A stretch of 64,000 bases of DNA from Nectonema munidae (GCA_030549495.1 JAUIRK010000058.1:231501-295500); one strand, 5' to 3'. Numbered from the stretch's first letter, positions 10,313 through 21,919 are shown. The notes: generated from the letters alone by a model not told the origin. Program-made: numbers and translations.

Positions 10313-11290
10313 CAGGGCGAGTAAAAGTCAATAAAGTCAACTTTTATTTTCGTTTAGCAAAAACTCTTTTAAGATCTTTATTTGTTTAGTCTAAAAAATT
10401 TCTAACTAATTTAAAATTTTTAAGTCAATCAAAGTCAATTTTTCGAGATTAGGTCAATAAAGTAAATTTTTTATATTTAACACTTTTTGATTCAATGTGC
10501 CTAATTTTATTCCCAAACTTTTTATCATTGCATGTTTTTCACATCTTTTACACAAGTTTACCTTAAAAGTTAAGTTATCCTGCAAAATTGTAGATTACCG
10601 GCATTAAATCATTCAAAATTAGTAATAGAAAAAGACGTTCTCTTTTCAAACCTAGCGGCAACACTTCAGTTCCAATTGTAATTAAGTTGACAAATTGGTT
10701 GCAAGCAGCCAAATATTTTCATTAAAATCTTTCAGCAGTGAAGAAATTAATGATGAAGATGATGGAATTTTATTGCCAAATATCAAGAAATTGTTAAAAA
10801 AGAAAATCTGTGTCAAAACTTGCTAACAATAATTAGAGAATATTCACGATTCATTGATTTAGTCGGAAAAAGTCAACATAGAGACTTTTTCAGTCAAAGA
10901 TGCCTTTACTTGTTTCTTCAATATTATTTCATTTTCGAATGTGGCGTTGAAAGTTATCTTGAAAATAGATTCAAATAAAATCATGAATATGGAAAACTCT
11001 CAAATCTCTACCAGTACTTATCCCAAATAGCAAAATTGCCAAGTTTTAACTTTAGAAGTAGAAAGATCTTTTTCTAAACTGAAAAAATGGTCGAATTTTA
11101 AATCAGAAAATGTCATTAATTATATGTTGTTGTATTACAAAGTTATGGAATCTTTTGGTATTTTTCAATACTTTCTTTAAAGTCTTCATAGTTGTTCAAT
11201 TCAATAAAAACTTTAAAAAGTCAATAAAGTCAATTTTTTCTCTCAGTAAAAGTCAATTTTTTCCAATTTTTTGAACCTATATAAACTCAT
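10313..11290 (+). mobile_element. hAT transposon fragment (C-terminal dimerisation part)
   Basis: Between two blocks rich in AAAGTCAATAAAGTCAA (10325-10345 and 11216-11240) lies broken coding sequence. Its end, EVERSFSKLKKWSNFKSENV, is the C-terminal hAT dimerisation motif in which E precedes R-x-F-S. The upstream part (about 10735-11030) is degraded but includes DEDDGILLPNIKKLLKKK. The N-terminal two thirds of a transposase are missing. Confidence 0.55.
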
Positions 11291-11493
11291 ATACACACAG
11301 ACACATATCATATGTATAATGCGAGATCTTTAAAATATTAATAATATATTTGAAAAAATATTTTTTGGTGTGAAAAGTTTTAGGACCTAGAATCATACAG
11401 GTACCAATGATCTTTAACAGGACCTAACTTAAAGTTACCAATTCCCTTAAGCAGGACCCAACGGGGTATCAATGATCTTTAAGAGGACATAGA

Positions 11494-11558
11494 ATCACTA
11501 GGATTTAGAATCCAATGTCTCGAGGAAAGCTGGGGACAAACAAGCTTATCCTAGTGAT
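11494..11558. repeat. Inverted repeat, 11-bp perfect arms
   Basis: ATCACTAGGAT (11494-11504) and ATCCTAGTGAT (11548-11558) face each other across 43 bp. It could be a tiny deleted transposon or a chance hairpin. Confidence 0.5.
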
Positions 11559-13997
11559 ATATAAGAATATCTAACAGTAAAAACCTTTTGTGCTTATTAT
11601 TTGTTTTCTAAATATCAAGTGACTAATAAAATTGCAATTTCTTGATTGAAATTAAATTAATTTATATATAGATAATCATGCAATATTAAAAACGAAACAA
11701 TCTTTATGGTAAAAATTCATGGCATCAAAGTTGACTCTTACTACTATTATCCCTTTAATCTCCATTTTAATCACTTCTCTATGATTCTTTTAATCAAAGT
11801 TTTGTTATGTTTTTGATTATTATGTTTTTTAAAATATAAAATTCTATTCCTCTATTGTATTGTTGAAAAAACATACATCTGTACATTTTTTATATAGTTA
11901 CAATTTTAACAAAATAATTAAAGAAAAATCATTTTAAATTAAATTTCGCTAGAGTTTATGAAGATGAGTAAATATATTTAATTTTTACTGTAGAAGTACA
12001 ATAGTTTGTGGTGATTTAATAATGAAAACACGAAAGAGACTGCTTACATTAAAATATGAGCAGTGTCTAAGCTGAACTTAAAGTTGAAAGCTACATTCAT
12101 AAAAGTCAGACAACTAACATAGTTTACTATTTTCTTTTTTTCTGTTTTGATGTGTGATAATCTAAACTACTTTAATGATAAAAAAGAAACAAATAATTTT
12201 TTAAAGATAAATTTCTTATTATTTATATAATTCTTTTTAGAAATCTAATTATCGTCAATTTCTCATTTTTAGGACATCATTAGAATTGATAAATATAATT
12301 TTTTCGTAGATATAAAATTCATTTTCCTAATCGTTATCATTGCCTATTTAGATTACCAATTGTTAAACTACAATTTCAAAAAAAAAGTGAGAACGATTCC
12401 AAACTTTAAATAAAACTTTTAATTTAATTATTTTCTGTTATTGATTTTAATTTTTAAAAGAAATAAAACTTATTTAACAGTTTTATTTTTTTTAAACATT
12501 CTTATTTTTTGTTTATTTTTTATTTTTATTTATAAAAATTTTCCTTTCTCTCTGATATTAAAATTAATTTCAAGGCAACAGAAATGGTTCTCACAAGTTA
12601 ATTTTTTGCCTTTGAACCCTCAGAACTCCAAATTTACACAAAATTTTTCACTGCAAAGTGTTTTGATAGAAAGAAAAGCTCGAGTTTTATAAGTATGTTA
12701 AGTTTTGTCTTAATAACTCTTGTAGTTTTTTAGTAATTGACGTTTCTTTTTGCAGCTTTTTGTGCAGCTTATTTTAGACTAACCCGATTTATTTTTCAAA
12801 AAAATTTGACCTAGTATGAATTTTTGTCTGTACAATCATCTTTTTAGGCAAATTTCTCTTTTATTTTATTCTTGAATGATATTGTTTATTTCCTAACTAG
12901 CTCTATATTTATCAAGTTATAAGTGCAAGGTTTCGAGTCGTTCGTGTAAATAACAATCAATCAAACGAAAGTTAACTGATGATTTAACTCTACTTTTAAA
13001 TTTCTTAAGTTGATCCTATAAATTAAAAAAAAAATTTGTGTAAAGTAATTTTTATTAATTTTGTTAAAATTAATGTTAAAATTTTGTGCTGGCGGTTTCC
13101 TTAATTTAATGAAAATTTCAAATTGCTTCTAGGTTTATTTTAATCAATATCTTTTTTTTATTAAGAAGGATTTTTTAGACTGTATTTTTGCCTAGTAGTG
13201 AAAGCGCTAAGTACTTATCCAGTCATTTCAATTTTGTATTTGACACCTTTCCGATCATGCAAGATTAGCATTCCCTTCTATTAAATGAATAAAAAGTAAT
13301 CTTTCTAATAGTTTTTGTAGTAGTTTCTGAAAGAAGAAAAAGGAAAATATACTTTTCAAATGTGTGACAACCATTGAAAGGATAAAATCGCTTAAAAACT
13401 AACTCTTACTTTAAAAATAGTGAAAAGATAAATAAATAATGAATAATAATAACCATCTACCATCATGATAATACTGTGATGTGCTATAGAAATATAAACG
13501 ATCCACATGTCCTGTTGATGCTTTATATTATTATTTTTGATTCTTCTCCAGTTTTTAAATCTAATTTACTATAGTAATCACCTTGAAATTGAAGACGCTA
13601 TATTCTCTCTAGCTCTACTTTTTATTGTTTAGAATTTTATAATCATTATTAAAAAATTTTAATATATTTATCTTGGTATACTATTAATAATTCTATTTTT
13701 CAAAAGTTTCATTTATAATTATACCGTTATCGAACAATGACATTCTATTTTGATATGTAAAAAATAATTATCTGCTGTGAGATTCAATCTAGAAAATTTG
13801 AACATTCCATTAATCTTATTCACAAACTCATTTACACCATTAAAGTTTGAATTTTTTTTTGTAAATATATATCATTTATGTGAAAATCATCAGCAATCAT
13901 ATAAAACTTGTGCCCATATTTGTCTATTTCACCTTTCATTAAGATTCGTAAAGGATCTTTATAAGAGATTTGCGCATTATTTCATGCAAACACATAC

Positions 13998-14240
13998 AGG
14001 AGGTCCTTGCATAGCGCGGTTTTGATCAGTGCGGGTTTTGCTATAACGTGTTTTATTTTTTAAATTTATTTTTAGATATATTTTATTTTTTTAATTTTCT
14101 TTTTAAATTTATGGTGTAAAAATAATTTTTTTTTACATCTAATTTATAGTTTTTTGGGCCAATCATTTTCATTGAAACGCATTATAAATAGAGCCTGAAC
14201 AACGCGGTTTTGCATAGAGCGGACTTTGATCGCAACTAAT
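13998..14240. repeat. Possible MITE with CGCGGTTTTG-type words at both sides
   Basis: GCATAGCGCGGTTTTGATC at the left and ACGCGGTTTTGCATAGAGCG at the right surround an AT-rich core. The words occur in the same sense, so the terminal structure is not resolved. Confidence 0.35.
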
Positions 14241-14643
14241 TAACTAGAATTTAGATGAGGAAATTCATATTCATAAAAACATTTGCTAAATTTTTTTTGC
14301 AAAATTTGACGGTATCATTTATTAATATCTTCTCTCATTAAATAATTTTTAGGAGTACGGTTAAGATTCATTGTCTAAACTTTTTTATTTCAATCCTAAT
14401 ATGATATCATCTAAATTACTATATGAGACTTTTTATGTCGTTATTTATTTTCTAAGTTTTTGCTATTAAAGTTTATTGCTGAATATTGATTGTATTATTA
14501 AAAACTATTTTGAAATGATCTGCATAATTAATTAAAATTAGATTCCGAATCGCTGAATTTTAATCAAAAAGAGAATTTCCTCAAAAAAAGAAAGATTTAT
14601 CGCAAATTATTAAGAAGCTTAAAATATAAGTACGATATAACGG

Positions 14644-14659
14644 TGCTTTTCTATTTTAG
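14644..14659 (+). other. Probable 3' splice site of a THOC5 5'UTR intron
   Basis: TGCTTTTCTATTTTAG is a good acceptor (pyrimidine tract then AG) ending 30 bp before the THOC5 ATG. It suggests that the leader is spliced even though the coding region is not interrupted. Confidence 0.4.
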
Positions 14660-14689
14660 AATACAAATATATTCGAGTATCGTGTATAG

Positions 14690-16735
14690 ATGGAATTGAG
14701 TAAAAAGGAAGATTCTATTTCAGTACCAGATTTGCTCAAGTCTTCAAAAAATGTTTTGAGTTTGGTATCTAGTCATTTATTTCAAATCTATGAAGGAAAG
14801 GTGGACGATGTTCAAGAGTGTAAAGATGAAATAATGCTGTTACTCTTGGAGCTGAAGAATCACAATCGCGTGATGCAGATAAAAAATTGGAGACTGAAGG
14901 AAAAGATTCACGAGTATAAGCTGCAAACGGATAAAAGGTACTTGCATCTTCAAAACCTCTTCTATCAACACGATCACTTCAAAAAGGAAATAAAGAGTTG
15001 TTTGTGCTTTTCCTCAGATCACGACAACATTGATTTGTTGGAGCTGAGTCAGTACGCAGAGATGGGGGTGTTGAGTGGAGAGATGGTGAGTCAGGAGGAT
15101 GAGCACAAGGTTTTGCTGCTGAAGTTGGAGTGCGAGCTGAAAAACCGCATCAAGTTGGAGAAGGAGATAAGTGAGCAGAAGGAGAGGAGCGAGCTCATGA
15201 TTGGCGCTGTGCAGACTAAAAAGGAGGCGCTAAAACAGCTTTCGCCCTTAGTCAAGAAGTTGGTGGCAGAGGCGCGGCCCCTCGACAAAGTCTTCAAGGT
15301 GGACTCTAGCGGCGACGCCGACATTAATCCCCTGCTCTGTGACGCCTTATTCACTTTTCACTCGAAGCTGCAGGTGTACAAGAAGTTAGTGGATTCGCCG
15401 ATTGTTCGCGATGCCTTCATCCTGGCGCTGGAGGGCGATGACGAAAACAACCACCTCCTCATATCAAAAAGGTTTGAAGAAAGCTCGCTTTTAAAGGACG
15501 GCGACGAAGAATGTGACATGGATTTGTCTTCGATCCACGAGAAATTCGATAATGAGGCAGAGGAATGCGATTTCCAGCATTTGAGCAAATTGAAGCACCG
15601 AGAAGTTAAGGTGGATAGGCATTATGTGCGCCTTGGCTTCCAATTGTCTTCCAAAGAATATGGCATTGAAAATGAATCAGCTAGCATTTTCTTTTATTAC
15701 GTCCCTTTACTAGACATCATGACTTGTAAAGTTGTCTTAGACAAGTCTTCAAATGCTTTGTTAAGTGAGTTTGACGAAATCAATATTTTAGATAATTTAT
15801 TTGATGAAAATTATTTTGTAAATTCTCTAGATAATATCATTGACTATAAATTAGGCATTATCTTCACACGTTATAGCAAGGATGAGTTTGATTTTTATAA
15901 AAAGTTTGGCAAGCCGCGCACATGGGTCCAGTGTTTGTGCAATTTTGCGCATTTCAAGCCTGCTGAAAAGAATTCAAATGAAAGTTGCGTAACGATGCAA
16001 TTGGAGTTTTTGGATAAATGCATTCACCAAATTCAAAAGCGCTTGATAAACAAAGTCTACACCTTTCGGCACCTCCATACCATGCAAAAGAGTGATGATT
16101 TTCTTAGTTCACCTGCCATCAAATCCTTGCTTTCTTTCAAGATGAACGTAAGTAGTCAAATTTCTTCTTTCGAGCCGATTTCAACATTGGATCAAAGATT
16201 TATTAAGCTAGCGAATTCAAGAGTCAAGCATAGGCTAGACGCCTTCACTGCCACGAATAAAAAAAATACCTTCCAAGTTATCTACGAAGTACACTTTAAC
16301 AACTCAAGTTTATGTGTTTATCTCATTCTTCCAGATGATTATCCCGACACTTCTTCCTTTTGCATTCTCGACAACTCCACCCCGCCCTTCTACCCCTCCT
16401 CCCTGCTACACGAGATTGAAAGAGAAGTCAATTTCCTGAGCACCATTACATGTTCTAGCAAAGCTTTGCCATGCGACACCTTTCCCCTACAACTGTTATA
16501 CGTAATGAGAGTAATGGAAGTCATTGCTCAGATATCTTATGCAAGACCAGAAGACTCAATAATACACATGATTCGTCCGATAAATTATCCAATCCCAATG
16601 CACACCATTGATCAGATATCTTATCCAAACCCACAAAACTCAATACACAACACATCTTATTCCTTTACCAGGGGAAAGGAAAGGAGATGGCCTCTCAAGC
16701 TAAATTGGCAAACCGGCGTCTTCTCACATTATTAA
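14690..16735 (+). CDS. THOC5: THO complex subunit 5 (THOC5), uninterrupted coding region
   Basis: It encodes 681 residues; known animal homologues are about 600-700. THOC5 is a subunit of the THO part of TREX, which couples transcription to mRNA packaging and nuclear export. Family-specific stretches are YLHLQNLFYQHDHFKKEIKS followed by CLCF and a D-N-I-D-L-L segment near residues 85-125; a coiled-coil region with LKLECELKNRIKLEKEISEQ near 143-165; an FFYYVPLLDIMTCKV stretch near 335-350 (the human protein has FYYLMNLNIMTVKAK); YSKDEFDFYKKFGKPRTWVQ near 396-415; and a C-terminus ending in GVFSHY (human GFFSHR). A TAG lies directly before the ATG in the same frame, so the start is firm. Near the C-terminus (about residues 608-660) there is an inserted, internally repeated segment (AQISYARPEDSII, DQISYPNPQNSIH) not present in the human protein. 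No introns interrupt the coding region, which could mean intron loss or a retrocopy; the open frame over 681 codons argues for a functional gene. About 15040-15560 is visibly richer in G and C than the rest. Confidence 0.9.
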   Translation: MELSKKEDSISVPDLLKSSKNVLSLVSSHLFQIYEGKVDDVQECKDEIMLLLLELKNHNRVMQIKNWRLKEKIHEYKLQTDKRYLHLQNLFYQHDHFKKEIKSCLCFSSDHDNIDLLELSQYAEMGVLSGEMVSQEDEHKVLLLKLECELKNRIKLEKEISEQKERSELMIGAVQTKKEALKQLSPLVKKLVAEARPLDKVFKVDSSGDADINPLLCDALFTFHSKLQVYKKLVDSPIVRDAFILALEGDDENNHLLISKRFEESSLLKDGDEECDMDLSSIHEKFDNEAEECDFQHLSKLKHREVKVDRHYVRLGFQLSSKEYGIENESASIFFYYVPLLDIMTCKVVLDKSSNALLSEFDEINILDNLFDENYFVNSLDNIIDYKLGIIFTRYSKDEFDFYKKFGKPRTWVQCLCNFAHFKPAEKNSNESCVTMQLEFLDKCIHQIQKRLINKVYTFRHLHTMQKSDDFLSSPAIKSLLSFKMNVSSQISSFEPISTLDQRFIKLANSRVKHRLDAFTATNKKNTFQVIYEVHFNNSSLCVYLILPDDYPDTSSFCILDNSTPPFYPSSLLHEIEREVNFLSTITCSSKALPCDTFPLQLLYVMRVMEVIAQISYARPEDSIIHMIRPINYPIPMHTIDQISYPNPQNSIHNTSYSFTRGKERRWPLKLNWQTGVFSHY

Positions 16736-16747
16736 CTTTTTTATTTA

Positions 16748-16753
16748 AATAAA
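16748..16753 (+). terminator. Polyadenylation signal of THOC5
   Basis: AATAAA lies 13 bp after the stop codon. This gives a very short 3'UTR if used. Confidence 0.6.
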
Positions 16754-16759
16754 GTAATT

Positions 16760-17160
16760 TTTCAAAAGTGCAAGTCTCGCATATAGTCAAAGCGTACTTA
16801 TCCTTAACTAGTATTCAAACTTCATATAAACTATATTCAGGGGTAGGGTTTACTTTGAAAAAAATTTCGAAAAAAAATAAAACCTGATCTTTTATTAGGT
16901 GAATAATTTAATTTTTTCCTCAAAAACAAAAAAACATTATTTTTAATAAAAAAACCTTTCCTAAGATAACAAAAAATAAAACTACATTTATAATATATTT
17001 TCTGATTTTTATTAGACTCAAAAAAATTTAAAAATAAAAATATTTTAGATAAAATATATTAATTTTTAAAATCAATCAATTTATATAATTAAAATTAAAA
17101 AAATTATTATAGCATAATAAATTTATTTTTGTTTTATTCAGTTTGTTTTTCCTAATTAAT
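16760..17160. other. AT-rich spacer without recognisable content
   Basis: Mostly A/T runs. I see no gene or repeat with defined ends. Confidence 0.6.
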
Positions 17161-17162
17161 TA

Positions 17163-18666
17163 ATGGCCGAATACAAATCTGCTTCTATTGTAGTTAAAAA
17201 TTCTAAAACTTGGAGAAAAAATTTGCTATCTATACAACACTCAAGAAATTTACTAAGAATAGAAAGCAGGTAATTTTTGCTAAAATACAAAAATTAATTA
17301 TAGATCACGAACAAAATCAAAAATACCCAAAAGAAAAATTTAGGGATGAAATATTAAATTTGTTTGACATCACAAAAGTAGATGGAAATTGGTTATGCAA
17401 AGAAGATAAAAAAATTTATCACCAACAAATTGAATCGAAAGGCAAAGTTGGATAAATGTCAAACAAACTTGCTCCACTTCCATTCATCCATCAAAAAGAA
17501 TTAAGAAAACAAGTGATAATTTTTTAACATCTGTTGAAAAAGACGAAAACTCGAGTGAACATGAAGAATCAGTCAGTTCTAACGAGGAATATGATGATAA
17601 TGAAGAACGCAATTTTCAAACTGACATGGAAAGAAAAAAATTTTTCTACATCACAGTCTGTGAATTAGTTAAAAGCTTGTCGATTTCTACACATAAGGCA
17701 TCAAAAGTGTATTTAACACCGTGAAAAGATGGAATAGATTTGCCTACTCCATCTCAATCTGGAATATTTAAAGCAACTATTACACGTGCAAAAGTTATTA
17801 AAACTAAAATTAAAAAATTACTGCAACAAGCAAATTTTTGCTTACACTTTGATGGTAAACGATTACTAATGAAAAAACACAGCTTGAAGAATAACAAGTA
17901 ATTTGTCTGCAAAATCCTGAACAGAAAATTAATTTGGGAATTTTTAAAAGTGAAAATAGGTCTGCAAAATCTATTTTCGGAAGGAATAATAAAAGTACTT
18001 GACGAAAGTGAAGCATCATGGTCTTCTATCAAAATGATTATTATTAGTGACACTACAGCTACAAACACTGGTTCTTTCACAGGAGTTGTAGTAAGGCTTC
18101 AGCAAAAATGGTAAGTTTGGGATTAAATAAACCAGTTTATTGGTTGCCAACATCATATTTTAGATAGAGTTTTAAAGCATCTTCATGATTTTTATTTAAT
18201 CCAAATATTAATTATGAGTTCATAAATCCAATAGTGATAAATTTATAATAAACTAAAAAAGCTTTACATTTCTGAAATTCATAATGATTTTAAATTTTTG
18301 TACACATTATGCTATGGTTACAGAATTTATAAAGAAAAAAACAAACGACCTATGATTAAGTGGAAAACACTCCCAGTATTAAACAAAGCTCGATGGAATT
18401 CAAGAGCCATTTACGCTCTTATTGCTTACTTTCTTCTACTTAAATATCGAAAAAAACTAGAAAATGTAAATTTTATAGCCTACGAGTGGCAAGAAATATG
18501 GTTTTCTGATCAAAAATTTAAAGATGATAATTATGAAAAACTTCTTAACGGCATTGCAAAAACAAAATTGCTGAAAAATGTTTTGGGTGAAGATTGAATC
18601 TGTTATCAACACTCCAAGAACTAATATTATTGCTGAAAGAGCAATAAAGCTAATAAAAAAGTTGTA
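17163..18666 (+). mobile_element. Divergent hAT-fold transposon, copy 2 (better preserved)
   Basis: A likely start at 17163 (MAEYKSASIVVKNSKTW) leads, after a frame change, into IYTTLKKFTKNRKQVIFAK and LFDITKVDGNWLCKEDKK with QQIESKGKVG (17210-17455). Further on come LHFDGKRLLM (about 17835), MIIISDTTATNTGSFTGVVV (about 18031-18090), GCQHHILDRVLKHLHDFY, KARWNSRAIYALIAYFLL (within 18298-18597) and NTPRTNIIAERAIKLIKKL at the end. The order D, D, C-x-x-H, W/R, E is that of hAT-type RNase H transposases, but the motif wording is not that of the Ac, hobo, Tip100, SCAND3 or DUF4371 groups. At least four frame breaks are visible. The element ends are not identified. Confidence 0.55.
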
Positions 18667-18669
18667 AAA

Positions 18670-19310
18670 CTGACAAATATTTATATTTAAAATAGATTTT
18701 AAAAAACAATTTATAATACAATAAATTTTTTTAGTTTTTACAATATATTTGAAACTTCTACAGAAATTAACGGCATCCTGGGGTAACTTTTTGTAAAATA
18801 TTTTAATTTTAACATCATATTTAGCTTGTAAAAGTTGATTAAAAAATAACACAGAGTCATCACAAAAAAGAGAGTCATGACCCTATTCAGAGGGGAGGGG
18901 CATTGGCCCATAGCTCCCCTCTCTTTCTTAAAATGAAGTATCGATCTTTTATTTTTGTTTGTATTATAGGTTATTTGAAATAATTATTTTTGTAAATAGG
19001 TGTATATTAGAAATTCTGTAATACGAATTACCTTTTAAAAGTCCAAATTCATTATTATTAGCTTTGATAATTATTATTAGATTGATGATTATTTTGAAAA
19101 GACACCCCTAAAATTTTTAAAGCTTGCTTCTACTATTTTGAAATTGTAGGGCCAAAACTTGTTACTTGCGCATTTTGGTTGACGACACGGTCCACTTTGG
19201 GGAAAAGGGATTTTGGACATATGCAAAGTATCTAGATAAATCTTTTCTGAGAGCGCACTTGACAAGAATTTTCCTTGCTGGCACTACGAAGACAGGAAGT
19301 TAAGAGAAAT
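18670..19310. other. Spacer between transposons; short inverted repeat only
   Basis: It holds AGAGGGGAG (18889-18897) facing CTCCCCTCT (18914-18922) and otherwise AT-rich sequence with no coding potential I can support. Confidence 0.5.
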
Positions 19311-19311
19311 T

Positions 19312-19860
19312 AACCCTTTTCCTCGCAAAGTTTCTTCAAAGGAACATAAACTTAAGCATTAATTTCTAATTAAATTAGTTAATATTTTTTAAAAATAAAA
19401 AAGAAACAATAATAAAAAACTCCTTTGTAATTTTTTCTAGAAATTTATGAATGTTCCTTTAATTAAAGGAACATTGGAGGCTTTCAATCAATAATTTTTT
19501 TTCATTTAGTCACTTCAAATTCGAGAATATTATATAGATGTCACTACCGTACCTGAGGCCTATGACCTATTGGAAAATGAAAATATTAAGAATATATTAA
19601 TTCTTCCTCCAAATCCAGACTCTAAAGGAAATGTAAGTGATGCCGAAGATGTTTTTCTAAATAAATAGGGTGAATTTGAATCTGCTGGAGAAATTGAAGT
19701 GAAGCTTGATTATAATTATAAAGAAGATATGCAAATAAAATCTTCAGAAAAACGAATGAAAATTAAAAACTCCCATTGGAAAAAATAGATACTTTTTACC
19801 CTTTATGGTTGATTGGACAAATCTCTATGCCAACAGAGATAAAAATAATTATTTTTTGTT
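19312..19860 (+). mobile_element. piggyBac-superfamily fragment B (left end and N-terminus)
   Basis: It begins with TTAACCCTTTTCCTCGCAAAG, a TTAA-anchored piggyBac-type end. From about 19515 it encodes an N-terminus like those of PGBD2/3-type proteins: EAYDLLENENIKNILILPPN, SDAEDVF, then GEFESAGEIEVKLDYNYKED and KNSHWKK. It is interrupted by at least one stop, and everything after the W-K-K region, including the DDE domain, is missing. A 26-bp perfect palindrome centred on TTAA (19450-19475) lies between the end and the coding part. Confidence 0.65.
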
Positions 19861-20962
19861 TCTAATGATGAGTTGGAAGTTTTTTTTTGGAATTTTGATA
19901 CTGCCTTTCCTGAAGAACACCATTTTTAGCCAATCACTGTATAAGAACTCCATATGATAGCAATCTTCAACAAAGGGATGAGAGGAGTTGATGTTATGGA
20001 AAATCTTGAATCTTAAGGAATCTCCACCATCGCCTGGTCCCAAGCCCAGGGTGAGAAAGGAGGAGGGTTTTGCGTCAGGAAGGGCATCTGGCATGTAAAA
20101 AACTTGCCAAAACGTATTTACAATTACATTGGCGCGGTACAGCCAAAAGTATCGGGCGGGTTGCACCAGTTTCCTTCCTACCTTAGAAAGAATACTGGTA
20201 AAAAAGTTGTGGAGGGGTTGAGAGTTTGAATGTGGGCAGTTTAGTTAGAAAATCAGTAGAAATAATAGAAATGTTAAATAGAAGAAAAGTTGATATTGTA
20301 GGACTTCAGGAAGTAGGGTATAAGGGAGGTAAGTGTAAATGGTTAGATAACTACAAATTATTTTGGTCAGAGAACGGCAAAGGTACAGCCGGAGTAGGGA
20401 TAATTATTATTAAGGCAAACTTTGCAGACAGAATAGTGAGTGTCAATAGAGTTAGTGATAGATATCTGTATTAACAACGAAATTTGGTCGTTTTTATCTG
20501 TATATGCTCCCCAAATAGGACTTAGCACAAAGATTAAAGAAGAATTTTAGTTTAGACAAAGTAGTTTGGGATAGGAAAAAAGAGTGTATTGTTTTAGATT
20601 TAAATGGCCATGTAGGTGAAGTTAATACCACGTATAGGCGAGTACACGGGTAAGGTAGAAGAGAGTAAGAATATACTTGGTTTTGCAGACAGCTTGGCTT
20701 TATTTTTAGCTGATACACAGTTTAAGAAAAGTATAGAGCATATGAGAACTTACAAATCAGGTAATAAAGCTTCTATGATTGACTACATTATGATGCCACA
20801 AAATTAACCTCAAGAAAAATTAACTTCTTAATTAACAAGAAAATAAGAAAAATTAAAACTTTAAAAGTTTGGAGATTAAGACAAAAAACGAGTTTATTAA
20901 ACAAGTAAAAAAATGGTGTATTAGAAAACAGAAATAATAACTTAGACACAATTAAAAATAAC

Positions 20963-21526
20963 ATGGTAAGAATAGGAGAGAAAGTTTTAGGTAAAACTAA
21001 GTTTTTAAAAAACAAAAATAAGGTAACTTGGTTTTGGAATAATGAGGTTAAGGAATGTATAGGTGTAAAAAGAAAAGCATTTAGAGCTTACCAGTTAGAT
21101 AAAACTAAAAAGAAAAAAATAGAGTATAAAAATGCAAAAAATAGATATAAAAAAATTATCAGAAGGAGTAAAGAAGAGAGAATTTTACAATTAAAACAAG
21201 AGAATGAACGCAAAACAACTAATGATGTTTTCAAAACAGTCATGCAAAACAGAAAGTTAAACCAAGACGTAGTTGAGATTCCTAGTATAGTTAATAAAGA
21301 TGGATATTTAGTTAGTAATTTAGTGGATAAGTTAAACACCTGGTCGCATTTTTCTAAAGTTATCTTTAATAATGAAAATAAGTTAGGAAATCTAGATGCG
21401 GTCGATAAAGTTGAAGGACCTTGCGAAGCTGTGTCTCTTGATAAAGTCATTTGTGCTTTTGACCAAATGAAACCAAATAAATCAGCTGGATATAGTGGAT
21501 GTTGTTTAGAAATGTTAGTTATTTAA
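20963..21526 (+). pseudogene. RTE LINE open fragment: linker and start of reverse transcriptase
   Basis: These 187 codons are lysine-rich (TWFWNNEVKECIGVKRKAF, YKKIIRRSKEERILQLKQEN) and end in VICAFDQMKPNKSAGYSG, the fingers-region motif of RTE reverse transcriptases. The protein continues in a shifted frame from 21530. Confidence 0.75.
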
Positions 21527-21919
21527 ATATGAAATCGCTGAAGTTTTAAAAGTTATAGTTCAAAATATATTTGACGGAGCTTCTATTCCAAAAAACTGGA
21601 ATAAAAGTCTATTAATACCATTATATAAAGGCAAAGGAACTATAACAAATTGTTCAAATTATAGAACAATAAAACTACTAGAACGTGATATGAAAATAGT
21701 AGAAAGAACTAGAATACTCTGTATCTTGCTTTTATAGACCTAGAGAAAGCTTTTGACTCCGTTTCTAGAAGTCTCATTGAGTGGTCTTTGAGAAGAAAAG
21801 GGATAAATGAAAGACTAGTCAGAGCCATTATGGCCTTGTACAAAAGCGAAATTCAATTCTTAGTAAGTTTAAAATAAAAGTAGGATTACATCAAGGTTCG
21901 ATTTTAAGCCCATTTTTAT

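Larger units (their letters stand above)
11300..14640. other. Long AT-rich intergenic stretch upstream of THOC5
   Basis: No gene can be supported. The longest open frames are phenylalanine/leucine/isoleucine-rich AT products. Structured items are a repeated GATCTTTAA.AGGAC word near 11411 and 11475, an 11-bp inverted repeat at 11494-11558, and the GCGCGG-bearing repeat at 13998-14240. The region presumably contains the THOC5 promoter and any 5'UTR exon, but neither is identifiable by eye. Confidence 0.6.

Noticed and set aside
15091-15588. Minus-strand frames opposite THOC5
   Set aside because: Shadows of the GC-richer part of the THOC5 coding strand.
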